Shown piece after piece: positions 18,263 to 26,693 of a stretch of 64,000 bases of DNA. Both the position numbers and the translations under genes were made by a program. The notes beneath the pieces were generated by a model that saw only the letters and a list, made by a program, of their open reading frames with translations, was not told where the DNA came from and did not search any database. The DNA lies in NCBI GenBank assembly GCA_030065635.1, contig JASJDJ010000003.1, forward strand, positions 1-64,000, read 5' to 3'. Position 1 is the first letter of the stretch. Each line of letters opens with the position of its first letter. The DNA comes from Xenococcaceae cyanobacterium MO_188.B32 (GTDB lineage Bacteria > Cyanobacteriota > Cyanobacteriia > Cyanobacteriales > Xenococcaceae).

Positions 18263-19360
18263 ATGAATAAATCATTAAATGGTCAACCAACAAAAATAAA
18301 TAACTATAATGCTGCTCCCACTAAAATTAAACATCGGAGAGCAAAAAAAAGAAAAAAAAATTTATTTTATAATCTTAAACCTTTCTCTTTTATCATTCTT
18401 TTTTGGATTCGTTTACTAATAATTGTTGTTGGTGTCAGTACTATTTTAGGAACTAGTTTATCTATTATTAATTCTTCTAGCAATTATTTGACTGAAGAAA
18501 ATATTCAGAATCCTGAGAAGATTCAGGAAGAACAACCTTTAGAAAACTTTTTTCTGAGTGTATCTTTAGGTGAAAAAATATCGGCTTTAGAAAATAAAAT
18601 TAATGATTTAGCTGCTCGATATAGCCAATTACAACCAGGCGTATTTTTAGTAGATTTAGATAATAATGGTTATGTCAGTATTGAAGGAAGAAGTTCTTTT
18701 TCTTCTGCTAGTACGATAAAAGTGCCTATTTTAGTAGCTTTGTTTCAAGATATAGATAAAGGCAAGATTAGCTTAGATGAAACATTAGTTATGAGTGAGG
18801 ATTTAATCGCAGGTGGTTCTGGCAATATGCAGTATGAAGAACCAGGAAAGCAATTTAGCGTCCTAGAAACAGCTACTAAAATGATTGTAATTAGCGATAA
18901 TACTGCTACTAATATGTTCATTAAAAGATTGGGTGGGGCTGATGCTTTAAATCAAAGATTTTTAGAGTGGGGTTTAACTGCAACAGCCATTAATAATCCT
19001 TTACCCGATCTAACAGGAACTAACACTACTAGTCCAGAAGATTTAGGTAATTTACTTATCGCTATAGAAAAAGGAAAACTCATTTCTTTAAGATCGCGCG
19101 ATCGCCTGCTGAAAATTATGCGGGGTACTCGTACTAATACCTTATTACCCGAAGGATTGGAAAAAAATGCCACAATTGCTCATAAAACGGGAGATATTCG
19201 TTCTGTTTTAGGAGATGTGGGTATAGTTGATATGCCTAGTGGTAAGCGTTATGTTGCTTCTGTTTTGGTTAAACGCCCCGATAACGATCCTAAAGCCAAA
19301 GAGTTAATTCAAAAGATTTCTGGTATTGCTTATCAGCATTTTAAATGGAGTAAGAGTTAA
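18263..19360 (+). CDS. Class A beta-lactamase-like serine hydrolase, membrane-anchored
   Basis: A basic, lysine-rich N-terminus (KHRRAKKRKKNLF) precedes one transmembrane helix near residues 45-70, so the catalytic part should face the periplasm. The penicillin-recognising motifs are STIK near residue 152, SDN near residue 213 and HKTGDI near residue 312; the ExxLN position reads SPEDLGNLL, with ED in place. This family includes beta-lactamase-related peptidoglycan or antibiotic hydrolases; the 365-residue length and anchor argue for a cell-wall role instead of a secreted lactamase. That last point is inference. Confidence 0.88.
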   Translation: MNKSLNGQPTKINNYNAAPTKIKHRRAKKRKKNLFYNLKPFSFIILFWIRLLIIVVGVSTILGTSLSIINSSSNYLTEENIQNPEKIQEEQPLENFFLSVSLGEKISALENKINDLAARYSQLQPGVFLVDLDNNGYVSIEGRSSFSSASTIKVPILVALFQDIDKGKISLDETLVMSEDLIAGGSGNMQYEEPGKQFSVLETATKMIVISDNTATNMFIKRLGGADALNQRFLEWGLTATAINNPLPDLTGTNTTSPEDLGNLLIAIEKGKLISLRSRDRLLKIMRGTRTNTLLPEGLEKNATIAHKTGDIRSVLGDVGIVDMPSGKRYVASVLVKRPDNDPKAKELIQKISGIAYQHFKWSKS

Positions 19361-19405
19361 AAATGTCCTAAATATCAAAGGTATTGCTATCGAAGCAGGG
19401 AAATA

Positions 19406-19474
19406 GCGATCGCTTTATGGCTCGCCTGTTCCTTTGGGCGATCGCGAAGTGCCTTCTCTTCGCCCGATCGCTCT
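19406..19474. repeat. HIP1-bounded palindromic repeat
   Basis: GCGATCGC at 19406-19413 starts a block that contains GGGCGATCGCGAAGTGCC and ends with TTCGCCCGATCGC. The inner parts GGGCGA and TCGCCC can pair. HIP1-rich imperfect palindromes of this type are common between cyanobacterial genes. The remaining 19361-19631 holds no gene I can support. Confidence 0.5.
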
Positions 19475-19631
19475 TTAATCCCATCAATTATCAAACTTTG
19501 GACTAGAGATATAAATAATTGTCACAATTTTGAGGATATGTCATCAAAGATACTTGTTTTGAGCGAGTATTTCACAGACAATATGCAGTGACGGTGCTTA
19601 TCTTGTATTGGAAAATGGAAAGCTTACCTCG

Positions 19632-21857
19632 ATGAAACCAATAACTATTTTCCTAATTAGCTCAAGCTGTTTACTTTTATGTTCTCTAATTACTTCGAGG
19701 CCTACAGCAGCACAAGTAAGAGAAGATGGGACTACCTCAACCACAGTAACTAGTCCTGATGGGAACAATTTTACGATTGAGGGTGGAAATAGACCAGATG
19801 GAGGTAATAATCTCTTTCATAGTTTTCAAGATTTTTCTGTACCGACCAATGGTTCGGCTTTTTTTAATAATGTAGATGCCATTGAAAATATCTTTTATTA
19901 ACAATAGTCTTGTGGGTTTAGAAGTTTTACCAGGAGCTAATATCACTTTAGTTGGTGGAGAGCTTGATTTTCAAAGTGGTCTGGTAACTGCACCTGGTGG
20001 AAGAGTAGAGTTAGGCGGTTTATCACAAGCAGGAGAAGTTACTATCAATGAAAATGGTAGTCTATCTTTTCCTGAAGGTGTAGAAAGAGCAGATGTTACT
20101 TTGACTAATGGTGCGGAAGTAGATGTAGCAGGAGATAAGGGTGGCTCAATTAAAGTCAGTGGAAACAATATATCCTTAAGTGGAAGTGTTTTAAATAGCA
20201 GCACTTTTGTTGAGGGTGATGCTGGTAATATAACTATTGAAGCAAGTTCATTGTTTTCAGCTGATAGCTCAACGCTAAATAATAGCACTTTTGGAGCAGG
20301 AAATACAGGAGAAATACGCATTAGTAGCGATGGTGCAGTAACACTATCTAATACTATTATTTTTAACAATGTTGAAGGAGGAGGTACAGGAAACTCTTTA
20401 GGGGTGTTTATCAATGCCCAATCTTTAGATGTAACCAATGGTTCACAAATTCAGACTTTAGTTCGGGGAAGCGATCAAGCTGAAGTTGCAGGGAATGGTA
20501 ACGCAGGAAATGTCTTTATTGATGTTGATGAAGATGTTACTTTTTCTGCTAGTAGTGTTTTTAGTCAACTTGGACTAGGAGCACAAGGGAGCGCGGGAGA
20601 TATAATTATCGAAGCAGGTTCGTTATCTTTATCCGATGGCGCAACATTAACAAGCAGTACCTTTGGACAAGGCGATGGAGGAGGAATAAATATTACTACA
20701 GGCTCTCTTGAGTTGCTCAATGCAGCAAGGGTAAATGCTTCTACCTCTGGAGAGGGAAATGCAGGTAAGATAACAGAACATTTCCTCAGCTGGTACCAGG
20801 TACAGAAAATCCAGGAGATGCAGGTAATGTGACCTTAGAATTAGGGGAACTATACATACTATCGGGAGACATCAATCCTGCTGATTATCCTAATATCCAG
20901 TCTATCTTGGGTAAAGAAACAAATTCTTTGGAATCAACTGGTCTAGCTGCTATTGGTGTAGATACTATTACATCAGGACAAGCAGGAAATATAAAGATTA
21001 ATACTCAAAATATAGTAGTCTCAGGAAATAATGCCCGAATTCTAAGTAACACTTCTGGAGACGGAAATGCAGGTGGGATTGATATTACTACAACTGAATT
21101 ATATGTAAATAGTGGCAATATCACACTGGACATTGCTGATAATTTAACTTTGCGTGAGGAGAGTACTATTTCAGCAGAAGCAACTGGCGATGCTAATGGC
21201 GGTAACATTGATATCGATGCTGAATTTATCATTGCTCCTCCTAATCAAAATAGCAATATCATTGCCCGTGCTTCAGAAGGAAGAGGAGGAAATATCACTA
21301 TTACTGCCGAAGGAGTCTTTGGTTTAGAACAAAGAAGTTCAACTCCCCCCAATGAAACTAATGATATTGATGCTAGTTCACAATTTAACTTGGATGGTAA
21401 CGTCGTAATTAACACTCCAGATTTAAGTAAATTTGAAGAATCTCTTGAACAATTAGAAATTGTCCAACTCGAAACATTAGGTGCCAATGCTTGTGCTAGG
21501 GGAGGAGGACAAACAGGGGCTACTAGCTTTAACATTACTGGTAGAGGTGGTGTACCTCCATTACTAACAGATCCTCTAAGCTCTGATTCAATTTATGTAG
21601 AAGGAGAATCTGTTAACTCTCGGAAAGAAGAAACGTCCAACAAGTTTGATGATGATAGAAAAGAAACAGACAAAAAGGAAGACAAGGAAGAGAATGTTGT
21701 TGTTTTAGTAGAAAGAACCGAACCCATATCTATTGATGATATTATTCCTGCACGGGGTGCCATTGTCCTGGAAAATGGCGATGTAATTTTAACTCCCTAT
21801 CCCACCAGTAATAACCAACGTATCCCCGATAATTCTAATAATTGCGGTAAATCTTGA
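19632..21857 (+). pseudogene. Filamentous haemagglutinin-type TPS adhesin, broken
   Basis: A signal peptide (ITIFLISSSCLLLCSLI) and the start of a two-partner-secretion domain (GGNNLFHSFQDFSVPTNGSAFF) are followed, at FNNVDAIENIFY, by a stop. The frame then changes to NNSLVGLEVLPGANITLVGG. In intact relatives about 100 residues lie between these phrases, including an NPNGIIFG-type block, so a deletion with frameshift occurred near 19898-19910. A second frameshift lies near 20765-20790, after which PQLVPGTENPGDAGNV continues the repeat domain to a normal-looking end (LTPYPTSNNQ then NNCGKS). Three frames thus belong to one decayed cell-surface gene; the ATG at 19632 fits the signal peptide best. 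Confidence 0.87.
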
Positions 21858-21911
21858 CCTGAGGGCGAACGGCAGTTCGCCAGTGGTATCTAGTAATGGG
21901 ACTCGATCCCA

Positions 21912-22739
21912 TCAAAACATAATTTGGGGATGAGTAAATTGAAAACCTACTGCTTTAATCTTACTATTATCCAGTCTGAGATTATGCGGGCGATTTGCAG
22001 GAGTAGAATTATCCCAGTCAAGATCGGGTAAATGATGTTTATGAAAGAGACGAGCGAAAAACTCTTTTCTGGTTAAAATTTCATCGCTATTAAGATGGTA
22101 TATTCCTGTTAATTGCTGACGACAGGCAAATTCTAAAGCATTAACGATATCATCCAAATGTACCCAATTAGTATAATTATTCCCATCACCAGGGCGAGTA
22201 CTGCCAGCCCAAGAGCGAAAAATTTTAATTAATTCTCTTCCTTGACCATAAATACCTGCTAAACGAAGAATACATGCGTTTAGATCGTCTTTTTGGCTAG
22301 ATAATAAGACTTCTTCCGTTTTTGCTAAAATTTCGCTGTTTTCATTAGCTGGGGCGACGGAACATTCTTCATCAGTCCATTCTCCATCGCGATCGCCTAA
22401 AATTGCATGAGTACTGGTATAAATAATTTGTCTAATGCTAGAAATATCTCGTGCAGCCGAGACAACATTTTTAGCCGTTTGTAGATAAGTTTGTTCGTAA
22501 GTCGAGCGATCGCGCTTTTTTGCCCCTACACACAATAAAACCACATCTTGACCTGTTAATATTTCTTGGAGATTAGCCAGATCGTCTCCTTGAGTAACTA
22601 CAACGCGATCGGCTATAGTTGATAAATTACTAACCTTTTCTGGTGTAGTAGTAGTAACAGTAACAGTATGACCTTTTGTTTGCCATAAACGAGCGATCGC
22701 GCTACCAACATATCCACCACCAATAATACTAATTTTCAT
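21912..22739 (-). CDS. NAD-dependent epimerase/dehydratase-like protein
   Basis: An extended SDR fold starts with KISIIGGGYVGSAIAR, a GxGxxG dinucleotide site. STHAILGDRDGEW occupies the active-site strand region, but the usual YxxxK pair is not evident: the position reads NSEILAKTEEVL, so catalysis may be altered. Related cyanobacterial proteins resemble YeeZ-type NAD-binding proteins. I start at the ATG at 22739 because the upstream ten codons (MVNGKGEKAK) lack family character. It converges with the adhesin pseudogene and is divergent from the recombinase gene. Confidence 0.86.
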   Translation of the reverse strand: MKISIIGGGYVGSAIARLWQTKGHTVTVTTTTPEKVSNLSTIADRVVVTQGDDLANLQEILTGQDVVLLCVGAKKRDRSTYEQTYLQTAKNVVSAARDISSIRQIIYTSTHAILGDRDGEWTDEECSVAPANENSEILAKTEEVLLSSQKDDLNACILRLAGIYGQGRELIKIFRSWAGSTRPGDGNNYTNWVHLDDIVNALEFACRQQLTGIYHLNSDEILTRKEFFARLFHKHHLPDLDWDNSTPANRPHNLRLDNSKIKAVGFQFTHPQIMF

Positions 22740-22832
22740 TTTTGCTTTTTCGCCTTTGCCATTAACCAAATCAAATTAAGCCGATAACCATCCCGAAAAG
22801 ATCTGCTACAGGCTGCGGATTCCCTTATCTTT

Positions 22833-24146
22833 ATGAAAATCCTTGCTTATGTATACACTAATCCTTTACTAGAAACTCCACCCGACAGAGAGTTTTGGGG
22901 ATTAGAAGTAGATCGAGTCTATCAAGATTTGGGACAAAGACAACAACTGCAACAATTAATAACAGATTGTCAGACAGACACTCCCAGTCACTTATTAATT
23001 CGTCGTTTAGAAGAATTAGGAGATACAGTAGAAGAGATCGGCGTTCGTCTTATACTTTTAGAATCTTGGGGTATAGATATCATTGCTGTCGAACAGGATT
23101 ATAGTTCTTCCCAATTCAAACAAGCAAAGTCGGCAGATATTAAAGCTAATTTGGCCAAATTACTGTCAGAAGTCCAAAAAAATCAGCTTCAAACTCGTCT
23201 CAAACAAGGACACGCCCGTAATCGACTGAAAAATCTCCCTCCTCCTGGTAAAGCACCTTATGGATATCGTCGCGGTCAAGATAAATATATCATTGACAGA
23301 AGTACTGCTCCAGTAGTCAAAGAATTTTTTGAACGGTTTTTATTATTCGGTTCTTTGCGAGGTGCAGTGAGATACTTAGAAAAAAGATATGGTAAAAAAA
23401 TTCCTCCTGCTACCGGTCGTTCCTGGCTGACAAATTCAGTTTATAGAGGGGATTTAGAATATAAAAATGGGGAAATAATCCCAGATACTCACTCAGCAAT
23501 TCTTTCCCGCGAAGAAGCTGCCCAAATTGACCGTTTGCTCCGTCGTAACAGTCGCTTTTCCCCCCGTACAGCCAGCGCACCTCGTTCTTTAGCTGGTTTA
23601 GTTTTTTGTCAACAATGTTCTTCCCCAATGAAAATTACCCGTGTAACCAGAAGAGGAAAAGAACAAGAATATCTTTATTTACGTCCGACTAATTGTCCTC
23701 AGCAGCCTAAATGTAAAGCAATTGCCTATCAAAAGATACTAGAACAAACTATTGCTGTTATCTGTCAAGATTTGCCTAGCACGGTGAAACAGTTGCAATT
23801 ACCTAATATAAATAATATTCAACAATCAATTACAACAGAAATTCAGCAAAAAAAAGAAATATTACAGCAAATCTCGACCCTAGAAAAACAAGGTATTTTA
23901 GATGAAGAAACAGCTAATCTGCGTAGTTACAAATTAAACATAGAAATTGCTGCCATAGAAAAAAAATTAGCTCAATTACCACCAGGGAATTTATCAGCGA
24001 TCGCCTCTACGGTTTCTATCCCCCAATTTTGGTTAGACTTGTCGGAAACAGAACGGAGATTCTATTTTCGCGAATTTATTAAACAAATTGACATTGTTCG
24101 CCTCAACGCAGATAAATGGCAACTCAAGCTAGTGTTTATTTTTTAG
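22833..24146 (+). CDS. Serine-recombinase-like protein lacking the catalytic serine
   Basis: The order is that of a large serine recombinase related to XisF: an N-terminal resolvase-like domain (residues 1-105), a Recombinase domain with GKAPYGYRRG near residue 138, a zinc beta-ribbon (CQQCSSPMK ... CPQQPKC) near residues 262-290 and a coiled coil at 330-375. In the N-terminal domain the expected R-V-S catalytic segment reads AYVYTNPLLETPPD with no serine, and the LDRLGR segment reads IRRLEELGDT. Strand exchange therefore seems unlikely. It may be a DNA-binding derivative that is retained for another role; that is inference. Confidence 0.86.
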   Translation: MKILAYVYTNPLLETPPDREFWGLEVDRVYQDLGQRQQLQQLITDCQTDTPSHLLIRRLEELGDTVEEIGVRLILLESWGIDIIAVEQDYSSSQFKQAKSADIKANLAKLLSEVQKNQLQTRLKQGHARNRLKNLPPPGKAPYGYRRGQDKYIIDRSTAPVVKEFFERFLLFGSLRGAVRYLEKRYGKKIPPATGRSWLTNSVYRGDLEYKNGEIIPDTHSAILSREEAAQIDRLLRRNSRFSPRTASAPRSLAGLVFCQQCSSPMKITRVTRRGKEQEYLYLRPTNCPQQPKCKAIAYQKILEQTIAVICQDLPSTVKQLQLPNINNIQQSITTEIQQKKEILQQISTLEKQGILDEETANLRSYKLNIEIAAIEKKLAQLPPGNLSAIASTVSIPQFWLDLSETERRFYFREFIKQIDIVRLNADKWQLKLVFIF

Positions 24147-24225
24147 AGGATGTCTGAAAAGTCAGATGTTATACGCCGAAATCCAGCCGAACTATATTAA
24201 TTAGCTTCATCTCTGTGAGTTGCAC

Positions 24226-24343
24226 TAAGTAGGTAAGCAAAATTAATTAGATATTTCAGATAGGGAATCGGTAATCGGGATTGATTGTTATTACTCATTA
24301 CTTTTCCCGAGGGAATATACAAATAATTTTGCCCAGGTACTTA
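24226..24343. mobile_element. Miniature inverted-repeat element, TAAGTAGGT type, copy 1
   Basis: The left end TAAGTAGGTAAGCAAAATTA and the inverted right end TAAGTACCTGGGCAAAATTA match at 17 of 20 positions over 118 bp. A second element with nearly the same ends lies at 32980-33105. No coding capacity is present; the interior is low-complexity. It sits between the recombinase-like gene and a small minus-strand gene. Confidence 0.55.
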
Positions 24344-24381
24344 TTCTACCTGCCTGTCGTTTACGTTCTGGGTGACTGATA

Positions 24382-24606
24382 CTATGTAGAAGTCGGTTGA
24401 AGAAGCTCTAAACCATCATTTGTACTAGTGAACTGGACTTTTTCATTCTCCCATCTTTGCTTATTTTTGAAGAGGTCTATTGTATTGCGCTCAAAAACGA
24501 ATTCGCTAAAGTCTGCTAAATTATCTAGTCCGACACAATTGAGTATAATTTCGGCAGCTAACCATATTATTATTCTATGTAAAGATTGTTTCCAAATTAC
24601 CTTCAT
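24382..24606 (-). CDS. Small hypothetical protein
   Basis: This 74-residue protein starts MKVIWKQSLHRIIIWLAAEI and has an amphipathic or membrane-associated first half (IIIWLAAEIILNCVGL), then a charged tail (FERNTIDLFKNKQRW). I recall similar short cyanobacterial hypotheticals but cannot name a family. The longer frame to 24669 adds 21 residues that look unlike coding sequence, so the internal ATG is preferred. It lies downstream of the second labA-like gene on the same strand, 130 bp away. Confidence 0.55.
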   Translation of the reverse strand: MKVIWKQSLHRIIIWLAAEIILNCVGLDNLADFSEFVFERNTIDLFKNKQRWENEKVQFTSTNDGLELLQPTST

Positions 24607-24736
24607 TGTTTGCTGCTTCTTGAAAAAATAAACAAAATACTTTTTACTAACTGTATGACTGGGGAGCAATAAATTATTAAAAACTGACAGAGAATCAGCG
24701 AAGTTTTAAATCCTATTAATCAAAATGTCGAAGCTT

Positions 24737-25498
24737 TTAGCTACAAATTGCAGCAGAGGGAGATTTTTGAATATAATTTTTTATTTCTTGAAGATCGACA
24801 TAAGCATCAGCAACATTGATTAGACTATCGCTAGTCATTGAACGTAAACTAACTATTTCGACACGAACTCCTCGGTAACTAATTGCATTAACGGCATAAG
24901 CTAGATTGCCATCTCCGCTTACCAGTACGGCAGTGTCATAACAACCAATTAAAGTCATCATATCTACACAAATTTCTATATCTAAATCTGCTTTTTTTGA
25001 GCCATCAGAAAACTCAAGCAATTCTTTAGCAATTACTCGATAGCCATTACGACGCATCCATAACAAAAAACTTTGTTGTTTGTCGTTATTAGAATCAACT
25101 CCAGTATAGAAAAAGGGACGTAATAGTCTAGAACCAGCAACTAAGCAATGTAGTAGTTTTTTATAGTTGATTTCAATACCTAACTGCAAAGCTGCATAAA
25201 ATAGATTGTTACCATCAATAAAAAGCGCTACTCGACCGCGATTTAACTTATTAAAAACAGCAATCTTTGGCTCTTGATTTTCCCCTGCGATCGAGTCACC
25301 GTTACACCGCCTTGAAAAGGAGGAGCGACCCCGCGTCGCCGTCAGGTGCAAGGGAACACGCTCCGATGCGGTGCCTGCGGTGACCGACGTTCCCCGGTCA
25401 GTTTTTGGTTCTGTTTTGGTGTCAGAATTATAATTTTTCCAGAGTTTTAAGGTTTCTGGTTCCAGGGGATAAAACCGATCTTGGTTAGGGGAATACAT
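24737..25498 (-). CDS. LabA-like NYN protein with in-frame repeat insertion
   Basis: From RVALFIDGNNLFYA onward the protein is a close paralogue of the NYN protein at 12.5 kb (shared FFYTGVD, LLWMRRNGYRVIAKE, VSGDGNLAYAV, SLRSMTSDSLINVADAY). One conserved acidic position reads GDGN instead of GDGD. The N-terminal 80 residues are unusual: residues 34-69 (DRGTSVTAGTASERVPLHL and so on) are translated from a repeat cassette at 25294-25400, inserted in frame between EPKT and AGENQEP. Because the insertion precedes the domain, the fold is probably intact. The cellular role is unknown; LabA relatives modulate clock output. Confidence 0.88.
   Translation of the reverse strand: MYSPNQDRFYPLEPETLKLWKNYNSDTKTEPKTDRGTSVTAGTASERVPLHLTATRGRSSFSRRCNGDSIAGENQEPKIAVFNKLNRGRVALFIDGNNLFYAALQLGIEINYKKLLHCLVAGSRLLRPFFYTGVDSNNDKQQSFLLWMRRNGYRVIAKELLEFSDGSKKADLDIEICVDMMTLIGCYDTAVLVSGDGNLAYAVNAISYRGVRVEIVSLRSMTSDSLINVADAYVDLQEIKNYIQKSPSAAICS
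25294..25400 (-). repeat. Dispersed cassette with conserved ends, copy 1 (inside a coding frame)
   Basis: Read on the minus strand it begins TGACCGGGGAACGTCGGTCA, continues CCGCAGGCACCG, and ends GGCGGTGTAACGGTGACT. The same two ends, with one or two changes, bound the cassette at 32674-32777, while the middles differ. GTCACCG-N4-CACCG at one end and GTCACCG-N3-CACCG inverted at the other form an imperfect terminal repeat. It lies within the NYN gene and keeps the frame open. Confidence 0.7.
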
Positions 25499-25600
25499 TT
25501 GATTGTGTCTGATTGTGTCCTTCGATGAATGACCTCTATCTTTAAACTAAAAAGCAAAAATGAAGAACCAATGAAGAAATAAATTTAACTTGACGTGATA

Positions 25601-26035
25601 GAAGTCCCCCGATTTATCGGCGGGATGAATCGAACTTGACAATTTGGACGTATAATCCTCATATAACAAGGGTTTCAGAAAGTGTATAATATTCCTGTAC
25701 GTAAAATCGAGCTATAAATTGCTGTAATCTCGTACAAATAGCGCACCTAGAAAATTTGAGATATGGGGTTCGACAAAATAGTTTTGTCGGTAAAATCTCA
25801 AGCGTACATAGATGTTTGAGTATTCCAAATACGTAAGCCAGTGCGGTCTTGGCGGTTTCCGTCGAGGAGCAACTGGCGTTAGTACCGTGGGACTCACGGG
25901 GAAAGAAATTGCCTGTAAAACTGTCGTACTGTCGGGGGATTGTGATAGCTGTCATGATTCTAGATAAGTGGCGAGGTGCAGGAATACCTTATCGCGAGGT
26001 AAGGAAGCCTGCGATTTATCGCAGGAGGATGTCAC
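25601..26035 (+). mobile_element. IS200/IS605-type tnpB remnant with right-end hairpins
   Basis: Three parts are seen. A hairpin in the frame GAAG-CCCCCGATTTATCGGCGGG-ATGAA (25601-25627) resembles a right end. A nested stem-loop at 25756-25801 has TTGAGAT/ATCTCAA outside and CGACAAAA/TTTTGTCG inside. An open stretch at 25839-25967 (TVGLTGKEIACKTVVLSGD, then CDSCHDSR and TAA) resembles a TnpB C-terminal tail. It is followed by GTAAGGAAGCC, a perfect CCTGCGA/TCGCAGG hairpin (26008-26025) and AGGATGTCAC. The transposase core is absent. The segment may still produce an RNA of the omega type; that is conjecture. Confidence 0.5.
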
Positions 26036-26111
26036 TTGAAAGTGAAGATCGCTTTGTCATTCCTTATCTGTCGATCGAGGACAGATGGCGCGAATCTTCT
26101 CCCTCTCCCCC

Positions 26112-26243
26112 AGGGCTATTTCATTCTAAAAAGCCAGAGAATAAATTCTCGCATCTTTGCATATAAAGTCCTATAAGACGGACTTTGACTTTAAGCCAAG
26201 AAATTCATTTCTTGGTCGATCGCAGTCAGAATGAAATAGCCCT
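26112..26243. mobile_element. 132-bp multi-hairpin element with perfect 16-bp inverted ends
   Basis: AGGGCTATTTCATTCT at 26112-26127 and its exact reverse complement at 26228-26243 bound the element. Inside are at least three further palindromes: GAGAAT/ATTCTC, AAAGTCC/GGACTTT and CCAAGAAA/TTTCTTGG. The flanks on both sides are CCCTCTCCCC-rich, possibly a duplicated insertion context. There is no ORF. It separates the IS remnant from the response-regulator gene. Confidence 0.7.
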
Positions 26244-26260
26244 GCCCTCTCCCCTGTCTC

Positions 26261-26635
26261 TCACCAGCCCAGAATTTCTGTAACTTGGTTGGCCAAAAGC
26301 ATTGTTTTAAAAGGTTTAGTAATGATAGCAATGATATCTATGTGGGCAAAACGATCGCGATCGCTTGATTGTACTTTCGCCGTGAGTAAAATAACGGGAA
26401 TTGCCTTAGTTGCGGGATTAGCTTTTAATTGTTCGAGGGTGGCGATACCATCGAGATCGGGCATCATCACATCTAATAGAATTGCATCGGGTTGTTCGAT
26501 AGCTGCCAAGTGTATGCCTTCACTCCCAGAACTAGCAGTTATTACCTCCCAGCCTCCTACTACTTCCAAGGCAACCCGAGCAACATCTTGAATATCTTCA
26601 TCATCGTCAATAACGAGAATGCGTTTAGTAGTCAT
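26261..26635 (-). CDS. Single-domain response regulator
   Basis: The 124-residue protein is only a receiver domain: acidic pair IDDDEDI near residues 9-12, phosphoacceptor aspartate in LLDVMMPDLDG near residue 54, the switch threonine in LLTAK and the lysine in ITKPF near residue 107. With no output domain it should relay phosphate, like CheY or Spo0F. It is last in the minus-strand group after a TPR protein and the hybrid kinase, which is the obvious candidate partner. Confidence 0.94.
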   Translation of the reverse strand: MTTKRILVIDDDEDIQDVARVALEVVGGWEVITASSGSEGIHLAAIEQPDAILLDVMMPDLDGIATLEQLKANPATKAIPVILLTAKVQSSDRDRFAHIDIIAIITKPFKTMLLANQVTEILGW

Positions 26636-26693
26636 GTCTCTTCTGCAAACAACTAATACCGAATAGAAAAAAGAATTCTGCCTCCTGTCTTGG

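Noticed and set aside
19876-20832. Separate genes within the adhesin locus
   Set aside because: The three ORFs are consecutive pieces of one TPS adhesin; the middle one has no signal peptide or ribosome site, and the third starts directly in the repeat region.
25659-26166. Several short ORFs on both strands
   Set aside because: They fall within the IS200/IS605 remnant and its hairpins and disagree in frame with the tnpB-like tail.
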